64,000 nt of DNA, taken from the NCBI RefSeq assembly GCF_029873635.1, contig NC_080420.1, positions 123,388,719 through 123,452,718 on the forward strand, written 5' to 3'. The translations under genes and the position numbers were made by a program. The stretch comes from Malania oleifera (Eukaryota > Streptophyta > Magnoliopsida > Santalales > Ximeniaceae). Below, in pieces: positions 47,053 to 58,874 of this stretch. The notes beneath the pieces were generated by a model. It saw only the letters and a program-made list of their open reading frames with translations, did no database searches and was not told the origin of the DNA. Positions within the stretch are counted from its first letter, which is position 1. Each line of letters opens with the position of its first letter.

Positions 47053-49120
47053 TGTAGTGACCCAGAGAAATTACAGTACTTAGATAATAAGAGGGAGAAA
47101 AGGAAAAACTAAAAATGGGGCAAAGCAGGTCCTCGTCGACAAACACGAAGAGTTCATCAACAACGTGACATATTGGGCTCGTCGACGAGGGTGTGCTTCG
47201 TCGACGAGAAAATACAGAGAGATGGTTTTGGGTGATTCTGAATTTTGTCGACGAGGAGAGTGTTCGTCGACGAACTATTTTCTTGACCTCGTCGACGAGG
47301 TGATGTGGCTTGTCGACGAAGGCCAGTGTATAAATAGCCCTAAATGCGATTTTTCAGCTGAATTTGGCCGCAGGAATTCTCTCTCTCTCTCCCCCTTTCG
47401 GTTTTTCCACCTTCTCTCTAGGATTTCGGGCTGATCTTTTTCCAGTCCGACGATCCGAGGCCACCACAACACTCCTGGGGAAGTTCTCAACAAATCTACT
47501 AGAGTAGATCGTTGGTGGGGCTAGTTCGGAATTCATCCCAAATTTAAGGTAAAGCTTTCTACTTAGTATTTGACTTTCCGATAGTTGTAGAAAGTGTAGT
47601 ATGCGTAGAAATACTAAAGTTTAGTTCTGGGGAATGTCATTTTCAGGGTGTTGATTAGGGAACCCTGCGGGTGTAGGACTGTTTTTCGTAGGGGCTTTTC
47701 AGGAATTAGGTAAAGAGATAAACTAAACTAGATGTTTTATGAAAATAAGTATGATTTTATAGCATTTGATTTCAAGGAAATATATGTATATATATAATTA
47801 TATATTATGATAGAAAATACTGTTAAATATGATGATATGTTCTGAATATACATAATACCCATTTTGTGTGGCATAAGTAGAATTTATGATAAATTATTGT
47901 TTTCTGGGAATATGATAATGCTATGGATATGTTTTGCCGGCGTACAGGCCGAGCTATGTATATGATTTGCCATCGTACGAGCCAAACTATGGATATGTTT
48001 TGCAGGCGTACAGGCCGAGCTATGGATATGATTTTCCAGCGTACGGGCAGAGCTATGATACGTTTTGTTGGTATACGAGCCGAGCTATGGTAAAAAATAT
48101 GAAATGTCGGCATACGGGCCGATAATTTTTATGATGTATATACATATGCAAAATGATGTGATGATGTTAACTTGGCAAATATTAGTATGAAATATCCATG
48201 TATCACAGTTTGATTATATGTTGTATGTTATCAGAACCTGGTTAGCTTGGTCTAGGCTAGCACTTGCACGGTACCACTGCTATGTGTTCATGATCATCAT
48301 GATATTATGTTAACGCTGCTGTACGGAGTAGTGTGAGGACGAATAGTCGATGTGGTTTTAAGAAGTGTCGACGCCCCTGGTGTACAGACCAGGTCTGGCA
48401 GACCCATCGAACTTGCAGACTGTACTTTTGACTTGGCAATGGTCAGCCAACCATTGTTAGGTCCCGCCTTCGGGCCACACAACCCAGTCATGTGGGGGTA
48501 ATATATGACAACAACCAGCTAACCTATCAGGGTTGTTTTTGTATTATACTTATATGAGATGAATTACGCTATGGAATCCATTATGTTCTACCATGCTTTG
48601 ATTATACATGTTTTTCCTAGAAATGATACATACAATTTACTAGTTATGTTTATGTATATATTATATGTATATCACATAAATGCTCATGTTGTCACACACT
48701 AGTGTTAGTTTATTTCCCTTACTAAGAAGTGTCTCACCTCGAATTAGATAAACATTTTAGGAGTCCCTAAGAGAAGAGTGGATAAAGCTCTGCTGGGATA
48801 AACACAGCTGGTTTGCCCTTTCTAAAGGGTAAGTTTTGGTAGGGTTTGTTGGATTTTTGTGGGAAATGACCCTAGGACTTTCTTTTTAGGATGTATATAC
48901 CTAAATACAATGGATGTAGTAACTCTGGTATTGGGATGGATGGTTTTGTATTTATGATATTATGATTTTGTGTTTTTTGCTGCTTAGACTTCAGTATTGT
49001 GTTTCTGATATATCCCTGGTACCCTCGGGTTCATGTTGATTATGATGTGCTAGATTGTTATATTGGTTTCTATTTTATCAGGAAAAAAAAATATTTATGG
49101 AAATTAAGCAAGTCGTTATA
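47053..49120 (+). repeat. 5' LTR of T2
   Basis: Starts TGTAGTGACCC and ends AAGTCGTTATA. Carries a GTCGAC palindrome array (47130-47325), TATA box (47329-47336), a 33-bp tandem repeat (47934-48125) and the conserved block at 48260-48490. Confidence 0.82.
47934..48125 (+). repeat. ~33-bp tandem repeat in the T2 LTR, about 6 copies
   Basis: Imperfect units of the form 'ccggcgtacaggccgagct' plus 'atggatatg'. Because the unit is near a multiple of three, one frame reads as repeats like AYRPSYGYD. This is not evidence of a protein. Confidence 0.8.
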
Positions 49121-49123
49121 GTT

Positions 49124-49136
49124 TGGTATCAGAGCC
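49124..49136 (+). other. Primer binding site of T2
   Basis: TGGTATCAGAGCC four bases after the LTR: initiator-methionine tRNA type, as in chromoviruses. Confidence 0.85.
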
Positions 49137-50467
49137 TAGGTTGTTAGGTTTTGTAGACTTTAAAATGCAATGGAAACGATACCAGATAATAGGAAAATGA
49201 TTTAAGGTTTTGTTCTATAGTCTAGAGGCAGAACTTCCGTGGTGGTTTCTATTTTTTTCGTGGGGTGACAATTTCAAGAAAATCATAGTAAACTATTGTC
49301 AGGTTATGTTCCTAGAATGTAGGACTAGGGTTAGAAATAACCTGAGAGTGTTAATATAAGAAGCTAAGTTAAGTGGGTAAATTATAAGGATAGGATTACT
49401 GAGTTGCATTTTTTATTTTTCAGGATGGATCCAGGAGGAGGTAGTGCCCATGCGAGCGGCAGTGATGGTGCAGGGCCCTTAGGTGTAGGTGAGACTGACT
49501 CTGACGCAGTATTACATAGTGTGGCTCAGCAGGTTATGGCTAAGATTGTTAGGAGTTCCAGGGAGTAGGGTGGTCCATCTGCAGGCCATGGGTGCACCAT
49601 AGAGAAATTTACGAAGATGAATCCTCTGACATTTTTTAGAGGAGTTGATTCTGTAGCTGCCAAAAACTGGATGTAGGAGACTGAGAAAGTCTTGGCCGTG
49701 TTGTAGTGTATTGAAGAACATAGGGTCCTCTTCGCCACCTATAGACTGATAGAAGAGGCCAAGAGGTGGTGAACTGCTGTGAAACTTATGGAGCAGCAGA
49801 AGACGACACCGATAGCCATGACTTGGGATCGGTTTAAGGAATTGTTCTTCTATAGATATTTTCCAGCTACTGTCCAGGAGGCTAAAGTGGAAGAGTTCTT
49901 GAGTTTGAAGTAGGTACAGTTATCAGTCTAGCAGTATACGGCGCGTTTTATCGAGCTCTCTCATGTTTCGCTCCGTATAATGTCCCTGATAAGGTAAAGA
50001 AATTGAGGCAGTTTGAAAAAGGCTTGAGGCGAACCATATTCAAGTAGGTGGTAGTGCTACGGATCCAAGATTTTTCTGAGCTAGCCGATAAAGCAGCCTT
50101 GGCAAAGGTTGGTGAGCGTCTGGATGCAGAGGAGCAGGGACAGAGGAAAAGATCTGCATCTTCAGGCTATCAGCAGGGTCCTAGGCAAAATCAATGAAGG
50201 AGAGGAAACCATGGAAGTGGACAGAGGCAGGAGACTGGAGGACACGAGGTTCAGGATGTACAGGGTCCTCCTATCTGTTAGACTTGTGGGAGGAGACACT
50301 GGGGAGAGTTTCAAGCAGGTGGAGTGGTCTACTATCGCTACGGTAGATCGGGTCATATGGTGAGAGACTGCCTTACACCACTAGATGTAGCTTCTGCTCC
50401 TAAACCATACCAGGCAGGTTACTAGGCACCACATAGGGGCCAGTAGAGGAATACAGCTCTAGCTAGA

Positions 50468-51343
50468 GTGTTTGCTCTCACGCCGGGTGATGCTGAGACA
50501 GTCAGTGACGTGGTGATAGGTATGGTTAGTATGTTTTCCTTTAAAGTTATTGCATTTTTTGATTCAGGAGCCACACACTCATTTGTGTCTTCAAAGTGCA
50601 CTAAACTATGTGGGGTAGAAGTACAGTTATTAGATACTGAGTTGTTGGTATCTACACCAACTGGGTCAGCAGTGAGATGTAGTAGGGTACTCCGAGGTTG
50701 TTCAGTAGATATTCAGGGAAAAACCCTTTCCGTCAATTTAATAGTGCTAGATATGCATGGGTTTGATGTAATATTTGGTATGGATTGGCTAGCAGCTAAT
50801 TTTTCCAACATAGATTGCCATACACGAGAAGTGATATTCAGACCTCCAGGAAGAGCAGAATTCAAGTTCATAGGGTCATTAGTACAATCCCTGCCTCAGC
50901 TAGTTTCATCTATTCAAGCGAGGAGACTACTACTGAGTGGTTGTCAGAGGTTTGTGGCTTTTGTGAAGGAGATGTCAGAGAATGAATTGAAACTTGTTAG
51001 TACGCCTGTAGTAAAGGAGTTTACAAATGTTTTTCTAGATGAGTTGTTAGGTTTGCTACTTGATCGTGAGGTAGATTTTCCTATCGATCTACTTTCAGGT
51101 ACTACACCGATTTCTAAAGTACCTTACCGAATGGTGCCAGCGGAGTTGGCAGAATTGAAGAATCAGCTGCAAAATTTGCTAGATAAGGGCTTTATACGAC
51201 CTAGTGTATCTCCGTGGGGAGCTCCATTTCTATTTGTAAAGAAGAAATACGGGTCTATGAGGATGTGCATAGATTACAGGGAGATTAATATAGTGGCAAT
51301 CAAGAACAAATATCCTCTACCCCGTATAGATGATTTTTTTTAA
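50468..51343 (+). other. Protease and start of reverse transcriptase of T2 (fossil)
   Basis: Open for 291 codons: '[20 protein letters not shown]' (aspartic protease site), '[20 protein letters not shown]', the RT entry '[20 protein letters not shown]' and 'MCIDYREIN'. The order protease-RT without integrase between marks Gypsy. Confidence 0.87.
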
Positions 51344-51918
51344 CCAGCTCCAGGGTATCCGGGTGTATTCGAAGATTGATCTTAGATTCGGCTATCATCA
51401 AGTGAAAGTGAAAGCAGAAGACATCTCGAAGACGGACTTTAGGACCAGGTGGGGGCATTACGAATTTCTTGTTATGTCGTTTGGTTTGACGAATGCTCCT
51501 TCGGTATTCATGGACTTGATTAATAGAGTCTTCCACCACTACCTAGACCAGTTCATTGTTGTTTTTATTGATGATGTACTGGTCTATTCGAGGAGCTATA
51601 AGGAGCATAAGACACACTTGAGGCAGGTTCTGCAAATGCTACGAGAAAAGAAATTGTACGCTAAATTTAGTAAATGTGATTTCTGGCTTAAGAAGGTCGT
51701 GTTTTTGGGGCATGTTATTTATGGAGATTTTATTTCTATGGATCCTAGTAAAATTGAGGCGGTAGTGAATTGGACTAGACCGAGGAACATCTAGGAGATC
51801 AGAGTTTCTTAGGATTAGCTGGTTATTATCGTCGTTTTTTCGAGGGGTTCTCAGCTTCATCAGGGCCTCTAACACAACTGACTAGGAAGAATGTCATATT
51901 TGAATGGGATGACAACTG

Positions 51919-53707
51919 TGTCGCGACGTCCCGGGAGCGGGTGTGCCCTGGGTGGCGAAATTAAAATCAATTTGAATTTTCAATTAAAAAGATGAAAGTG
52001 TCGGAGTCGCCACTAACCTTTAGTGCGGTTAGAACACATGATTACTATCCCGTTAGGGGTAGAATCGGTCTACATTATCAGAATTGGGGTCGGGAGTTCG
52101 GTTACGCGAGGGGAAGGTACGAGCACCCCCTACGCGCCCGTTCTTACGAATGGTACCTAATTAATTTGAAATTATCCCTAAGTTAATCTAATAATTCTTT
52201 AAATTACTCCTTTTTATGAATTTATAAATACATGTAAAAAATAAATAAATAAATAAATATATACATATATATATTCCCTCAGAGCTTAGGGTACGTGGTG
52301 CCCAAAGGCTCATACCCCCGCAATAAAATCATAGGGATTATGAGTAAGAAAATATACTCCCAAAATTTTGAAATTGTATATAGAATTTTTATAGGAAAAT
52401 ACTTAGTATGGGAGGTTTTAATATATATTAACAAGATAATAAACTAATAAATTAAATTACTATAATATATGCAATAATAATAAGGATACATATATGCTAT
52501 ATATACTATATAGTAATAAATTGATTATAGCACCTAATAACTTATCCTAATAATGAACCCACCTAATAGATAGTAATAATACACATATCATCATAATAAT
52601 AACAATATAACTCATATCATAATAATACTAAACTTAGGATAATAATAATAATGATACTATATTATACGTAATAATAATAACGATAATATTAATAATGACA
52701 ATAATATACTACCATATAATAAGATAATGACATCCTATAAATACAATAATAACAACCCGGAAATAATCAAAACCTTAAAGTTAATATTCAACGTATACAC
52801 ATATGGAAACAATTAATACCTATGGAAACAAATTGGACCCTAGAATAAATGTACAAAATGCAATAATAAATATGGAAATAACTGAAATTATGGAAACAAA
52901 TTGACCTAAAAATTAGCATGTTAATAAACAATAATATATATTTAAAACAATTAATAAAATTAAGGCAACAAATCAAACCTAAATAATATATAATAATAAT
53001 CAAAAACCCTAAATCAATATGACTGCCCTAATATACAATATCAATATTACAATAATGGTCACCCAAAATATACAATATCAATATGACAATGATGAAAACC
53101 ATAGAATAACTATATAATAAGATCAACTAAATATTAACATGATAATTACAACAATAATAAACAATAATATCACAGGAATACATAATAGACAATAATATTA
53201 CGTAAATATATATACATGCAAATTAGATATACAATTTGAATATTATGGAACTACAATAATAATATGAAAATATGTAAGCTCATATGCAATAGAATGTGCA
53301 TGAATATGCAAATAATAATATAAGACAATCACAATAATAATACAAATATACAAATTATACAAAAAAATGTGCATTCAAAATAATATAAATATACAAATAA
53401 ACATATAAGGCAATAACAATAATATATATGCACATTAGATAATAACTAATAAATGACAACAATAATAATAGTACTCCACTAATATAATAATAATAATAAT
53501 AATAAGAACATACCAACAATATATATAATAATAATACTAATAATAATAAGTCAACAATATAATAATATTACTTAATAATAATACAAACAAAGTAATACTA
53601 ATACAAACAAAATAATACTAATACAAGTAAAATCAATATAATAATGTTAATACAATTAATATAATGGCAATAATAATATTCAAGCAATTTACTAATAATG
53701 ATATATA

Positions 53708-53747
<40 letters not shown>

Positions 53748-54120
53748 TTACTAATAATAATATACAAATAATAATAACAATATGATCAACCTATAAAAAA
53801 AAACCTTTAATAACAATTTTAATATATATAACAAGTATAAAATAAAGAAAAGTTTAAACATTAAAATATAAAGTGTGTGTGTGTGCATGTGAAAATATGT
53901 GTGTGTGCGCTCACTGTGTGTGTGCGTGTACAGAAAAACTTACAGTGGGGGGGGGGGGGGGGGGTTACCCCAGGACTGAGAATATCCCGGAGACGGCGAT
54001 GGTGGCTGGAGAAAGGTGGGAAAGCGGCGGCGACTATGAGTGGCCGGAGAAGTGGCGGTTCATGCAGCAGCAGCAGGAATACACCGGAGCTGGTATTATT
54101 GGGTGAGCTTGACAGTGGCC
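51919..54120 (-). repeat. Left arm of the T3 palindrome (LTR in minus orientation)
   Basis: From TGTCGCGACGTCCCGGG. The coordinates of the outer 900 bp pair with the right arm at a constant sum of about 108680, so there are almost no indels. Much of it is AAT/ATA-rich (52400-53850). Indels and substitutions increase towards the centre (poly-G run and TG repeats at 53870-53962). Confidence 0.9.
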
Positions 54121-54599
54121 AGCCGGAGCAGAGGGTAATAGTGGCCGTCACTGAGTCGCCGAAGGACTCTGGTTCGTGGGCTGTGCGGGTGGCTTGAGAA
54201 GGTTGCAGAGGGCTGCTGACGAAGTTCTTGGCTGTAGTGGCCGGAGACAGCCGCGGCTGTGTTGGCGACGACCACGGCTGGGGACAGGTGGCCGCAGCAG
54301 CGGCGACTTCTTGCTGGTTCGTCAGGTGAGTGGAGAAGGAGAGTGATGGAGAGGGAGAATGATAGAGGGGGTCCTGCGTCTGAGCTTGGAGGATGGTGGT
54401 GGTCGTGGATCTCGTGGCCGAGGATGATGTGGAAGGAGTTGCCGTGGCCAAGAGGAGGATGAGCAACGAAGGAGGATTGAGGCGGCGACAGTGGTGACTG
54501 TGGTGGCGTGAGGCTATGACTGGTTCAGTGAGGAACCAGGGGAGAGCGGAGAGGATGGATGGCCGGGTTTTTTTTGTTTTTTTTTTTTTTGGTCTCCGG
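54121..54599. repeat. Unpaired GC-rich spacer of the T3 palindrome
   Basis: About 480 bp rich in GGCGG and GTGG words, present once, ending in a poly-T tract (about 54569-54590). Probably the outer end of the LTR kept in only one arm. Frames across it (such as the 273-codon minus frame at 53861-54682) are low-complexity. Confidence 0.6.
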
Positions 54600-56761
54600 T
54601 TGCCGGCTGTCAAGCTCACCCAATAATACCAGCTCCGGCGTATTCCTACTGCTGCTGCATGAACCGCCACTTCTCCGGCCACTCATAGTCGCCGCCGCTT
54701 TCCCACGAGTCTCCAGCCACCATCGCCGTCTCCGGCATCTTCTCAGTCCTGCGGTACCCCCCCCCCCCCCACTGTAAGTTTTCCTGTACACGCACACACA
54801 CAGTGAGCGCACACACACACTTTATATTTTAATGTTTAAATTTTTCTTTATTTTATACTTGTTATATATATTAAAATTGTTATTAAAGGTTTTTTTTTAT
54901 AGGTTGATCATATTGTTATTATTATTTGTATATTATTATTAGTAATATTATTATTATTATTATTATTATTTATATATCATTATTAGTAAATTGCTTGAAT
55001 ATTATTATTGCCATTATATTAATTGTATTAACATTATTATATTGATTTTACTTGTATTAGTATTATTTTGTTTGTATTAGTATTACTTTGTTTGTATTAT
55101 TATTAAGTAATATTATTATATTGTTGACTTATTATTATTAGTATTATTATTATATATATTGTTGGTATGTTCTTATTATTATTATTATTATTATATTAGT
55201 GGAGTACTATTATTATTGTTGTCATTTATTAGTTATTATCTAATGTGCATATATATTATTGTTATTGCCTTATATGTTTATTTGTATATTTATATTATTT
55301 TGAATGCACATTTTTTTGTATAATTTGTATATTTGTATTATTATTGTGATTGTCTTATATTATTATTTGCATATTCATGCACATTCTATTGCATATGAGC
55401 TTACATATTTTCATATTATTATTGTAGTTCCATAATATTCAAATTGTATATCTAATTTGCATGTATATATATTTACGTAATATTATTGTCTATTATGTAT
55501 TCCTGTGATATTATTGTTTATTATTGTTGTAATTATCATGTTAATATTTAGTTGATCTTATTATATAGTTATTCTATGGTTTTCATCATTGTCATATTGA
55601 TATTGTATATTTTGGGTGACCATTATTGTAATATTGATATTGTATATTAGGGCAGTCATATTGATTTAGGGTTTTTGATTATTATTATATATTATTTAGG
55701 TTTGATTTGTTGCCTTAATTTTATTAATTGTTTTAAATATATATTATTGTTTATTAACATGCTAATTTTTAGGTCAATTTGTTTCCATAATTTCAGTTAT
55801 TTCCATATTTATTATTGCATTTTGTACATTTATTCTAGGGTCCAATTTGTTTCCATAGGTATTAATTGTTTCCATATGTGTATACGTTGAATATTAACTT
55901 TAAGGTTTTGATTATTTCCGGGTTGTTATTATTGTATTTATAGGATGTCATTATCTTATTATATGGTAGTATATTATTGTCATTATTAATATTATCGTTA
56001 TTATTATTACGTATAATATAGTATCATTATTATTATTATCCTAAGTTTAGTATTATTATGATATGAGTTATATTGTTATTATTATGATGATATGTGTATT
56101 ATTACTATCTATTAGGTGGGTTCATTATTAGGATAAGTTATTAGGTGCTATAATCAATTTATTACTATATAGTATATATAGCATATATGTATCCTTATTA
56201 TTATTGCATATATTATAGTAATTTAATTTATTAGTTTATTATCTTGTTAATATATATTAAAACCTCCCATACTAAGTATTTTCCTATAAAAATTCTATAT
56301 ACAATTTCAAAATTTTGGGAGTATATTTTCTTACTCATAATCCCTATGATTTTATTGCGGGGGTATGAGCCTTTGGGCACCACGTACCCTAAGCTCTGAG
56401 GGAATATATATATATGTATATATTTATTTATTTATTTATTTTTTACATGTATTTATAAATTCATAAAAAGGAGTAATTTAAAGAATTATTAGATTAACTT
56501 AGGGATAATTTCAAATTAATTAGGTACCATTCGTAAGAACGGGCGCGTAGGGGGTGCTCGTACCTTCCCCTCGCGTAACCGAACTCCCGACCCCAATTCT
56601 GATAATGTAGACCGATTCTACCCCTAACGGGGTAGTAATCATGTGTTCTAACCGCACTAAAGGTTAGTGGCGACTCCGACACTTTCATCTTTTTAATTGA
56701 AAATTCAAATTGATTTTAATTTCGTCACCCGGGGCACACGCGCTCCCGGGACGTCGCGACA
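54600..56761 (+). repeat. Right arm of the T3 palindrome (5' LTR of T3)
   Basis: Reverse complement of the left arm, ending GGGACGTCGCGACA just before the primer site. The outer 50 bp differ from the left arm at a few positions, partly CG to TG or CA, while the next several hundred bases are nearly identical. Confidence 0.9.
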
Positions 56762-56764
56762 GCT

Positions 56765-56782
56765 TGGCGACTCCGCTAGGGA
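56765..56782 (+). other. Primer binding site of T3
   Basis: TGGCGACTCCGCTAGGGA, three bases after the LTR. This is the arginine-tRNA type of site reported for Tat/Ogre elements (from memory), unlike the TGGTATCAGAG sites of the other elements here. Confidence 0.7.
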
Positions 56783-58874
56783 CCTAGAGAGTCGAGCCAT
56801 TAATTAATTGAAAATTATCCCAAGTTTAAATTTAATAAATCTATTAATTACTCCTTATTTTGTAAATATTGTAATTTGTAAATAACTTTACTTAATTGTA
56901 AATATTTTACTTCCATAATTTGTAAAAAACCTCAATTAATTAAAAATATTTTGTTTCCTAATTTGTTGAGCATTAATTGTAGATATTTTGTTTCTAAATA
57001 TTATGAATAAGCATATTAATTGTAGATATTGTGAATAAGCATATTAATTATAGATATTTTGTATACTAATCATAAATATTTTGTTTCCTTATTTTTTGTT
57101 TCCAAATTTTTTAGAATCAACATGTTAATGGCAGATAAAATGTTTCCATATCTTGTGAATAAATACATTAATGGTAGATATCTTACTTCCATATTCTTTA
57201 TAGCATGTGAATAAATGTGGGGATGGCGGGATTAGGTTAAAGTTTGAATTCACACACTCTCACACTCTATACCCGAGCTTTACCTACTAAGATTAGATAG
57301 GGGTGTAATAGCGTTTGTTCCTTCGTAGCTTAAGCTTGATGGGACCCGCGAACCACCTCGCTCAATGCGAGTTTTGTCCGGACCCCTATGGGGGAGGATG
57401 AAATTTCAAATTGGGGACCTTTTTGTCAATAGGGATTAGAGCCTACCCACACATACTTGTCTATAGTCTGCCCTAACTAGGATAGAGCCATGAAGAACCC
57501 TATATATACGTACCTACCCTAGGTTGGGACAGGAGCCACATCCTTCTTCATGAATAGTGTATTGTATATATGTTGTGGAATACTTTGTATTATATCATGC
57601 ATTTGACATACATTTAGACATACATACTACTTAGCCAGTATTCAGAAAAAGCCCAGTAGTGAGACAAAGGCCCATCCTTTCAAAATGAAGCACTTGGCCC
57701 AACTATTTTAAAATATGGGTTGGCCCAACCCTTTTCAAATAACTCGGGCCCAATTTTTTGAGAAATAACAAGTATAGGCCCAACATTTTCCTAAGAAAAA
57801 ACTCGGCCCAGGCCTGATTTTCAAAAAAAAAAAAAAAAGGTTAAACCCAAATTTCAAAAATGGGCTTAGGTCCTATTACCTAAAAATCCGGCCCAACCCT
57901 TTTCAAATAACTTGGGCCCAATTCTTTAAAAACAAATCCAGGCCCGACCTTTTCCTAAGTAAAAACTCGGCCCAAGCCTGATTTTCAAAAAGGTTAAAAC
58001 CCAGATTTCAAAAGTGGGCTTCGGCCCTATTGTTTAAAAATATGGGCCAAGATTTTTCTAAGCAATCCAAGCCCAAGCCCTTTTAAAACTAGGGCCTGAT
58101 CCCATCATGAAATATACTGAAGCCCATATTTTAATATGTTTGAGGCCCAAGTGCACACTAAAATCTACAAGCCCATATTGAACAAATCCAGTGGGTTGAC
58201 TAACCTGGGTCAACCCCAACCTCAAATCATAATTTGACCCTTCATAGAATCTGAGGTACATGGACTGTTATCAAGGAAAAGAATGATTGAGGGAAGAATT
58301 GAATTGAAATTGTGACCCATCAATGATTGTCTTGATCTTAAAATCTCTCATTAGTAGGACTTTTCCTAAAATACTGACAAAGTAGTTAGTTAGGTTACAT
58401 TGCATCCATGCATTCATGCATAATTTCACACATAATCATGCACGATAGGTCACATGCATGGTCATATCTCTATTTGTATGTGTAATTGCACTAGTTACAT
58501 CCATGCACAAACATTCATTGCACCCATGCATTCATGCATAATTTCACACATACCCATGCACGATAGGTCACATGCATGTTCATATCTCTATTTGTGTGAG
58601 TAATTGCATTAGTTACATCCATGCACAAACGTTTATCACATCCCATGGTCATGCATTAAATACTCACACATTCATGCCTTACATAATCATACATTCAGTT
58701 CTAAAAAGGAAGTTTTGGTCCACAGCTCTCTCAAGGAAAAGAAGTCGTTTGAGTAGAAACAAGCAATAATTGAAACCACTACATATCAGTACAATACCCG
58801 AAGAAAGGTAAAAGAAATGAGCGAACAGTTAGAAAACAAGGTCCTGGGCATAGAACAAGGACAAGAAGAATTGA
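56783..58874 (+). other. Untranslated leader of T3
   Basis: Long noncoding leader, typical of Tat/Ogre. Holds imperfect repeats of 'cggcccaacccttttcaaat' type (57680-58080) and a two-copy 117-bp direct repeat (58399-58632) with 'catgcattcatgcataattt'. Confidence 0.6.
58399..58632 (+). repeat. 117-bp direct tandem repeat, two copies, in the T3 leader
   Basis: Copies start at 58399 and 58516 with the same words in the same order (catgcattcatgc, cacgataggtcacatgcatg, tcatatctctatttgtgtg-like) and only a few differences. Confidence 0.85.

Larger units (their letters stand above)
47053..51918 (+). mobile_element. Chromovirus-type Gypsy element T2 (Tekay/Del-like), left part, cut by a Tat/Ogre element
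   Basis: 5' LTR 47053-49120, primer site 49124, gag about 49424-50460, protease and reverse transcriptase 50468-51918 ('[12 protein letters not shown]', 'MCIDYREIN', '[13 protein letters not shown]'). It sits in the RNase H region of T1 and is itself interrupted at 51919. Its continuation is outside the window. Fossil with several breaks. Confidence 0.83.

Noticed and set aside
52788-53003. 71-codon frame present twice (also 55675-55890)
   Set aside because: Identical only because the two LTR arms are inverted copies; hydrophobic AT-rich string without a family.
53861-54682. 273-codon minus-strand frame in the T3 palindrome
   Set aside because: It crosses the palindrome centre, consists of low-complexity Ser/Pro/Thr and His-Thr strings from microsatellites, and matches no family.
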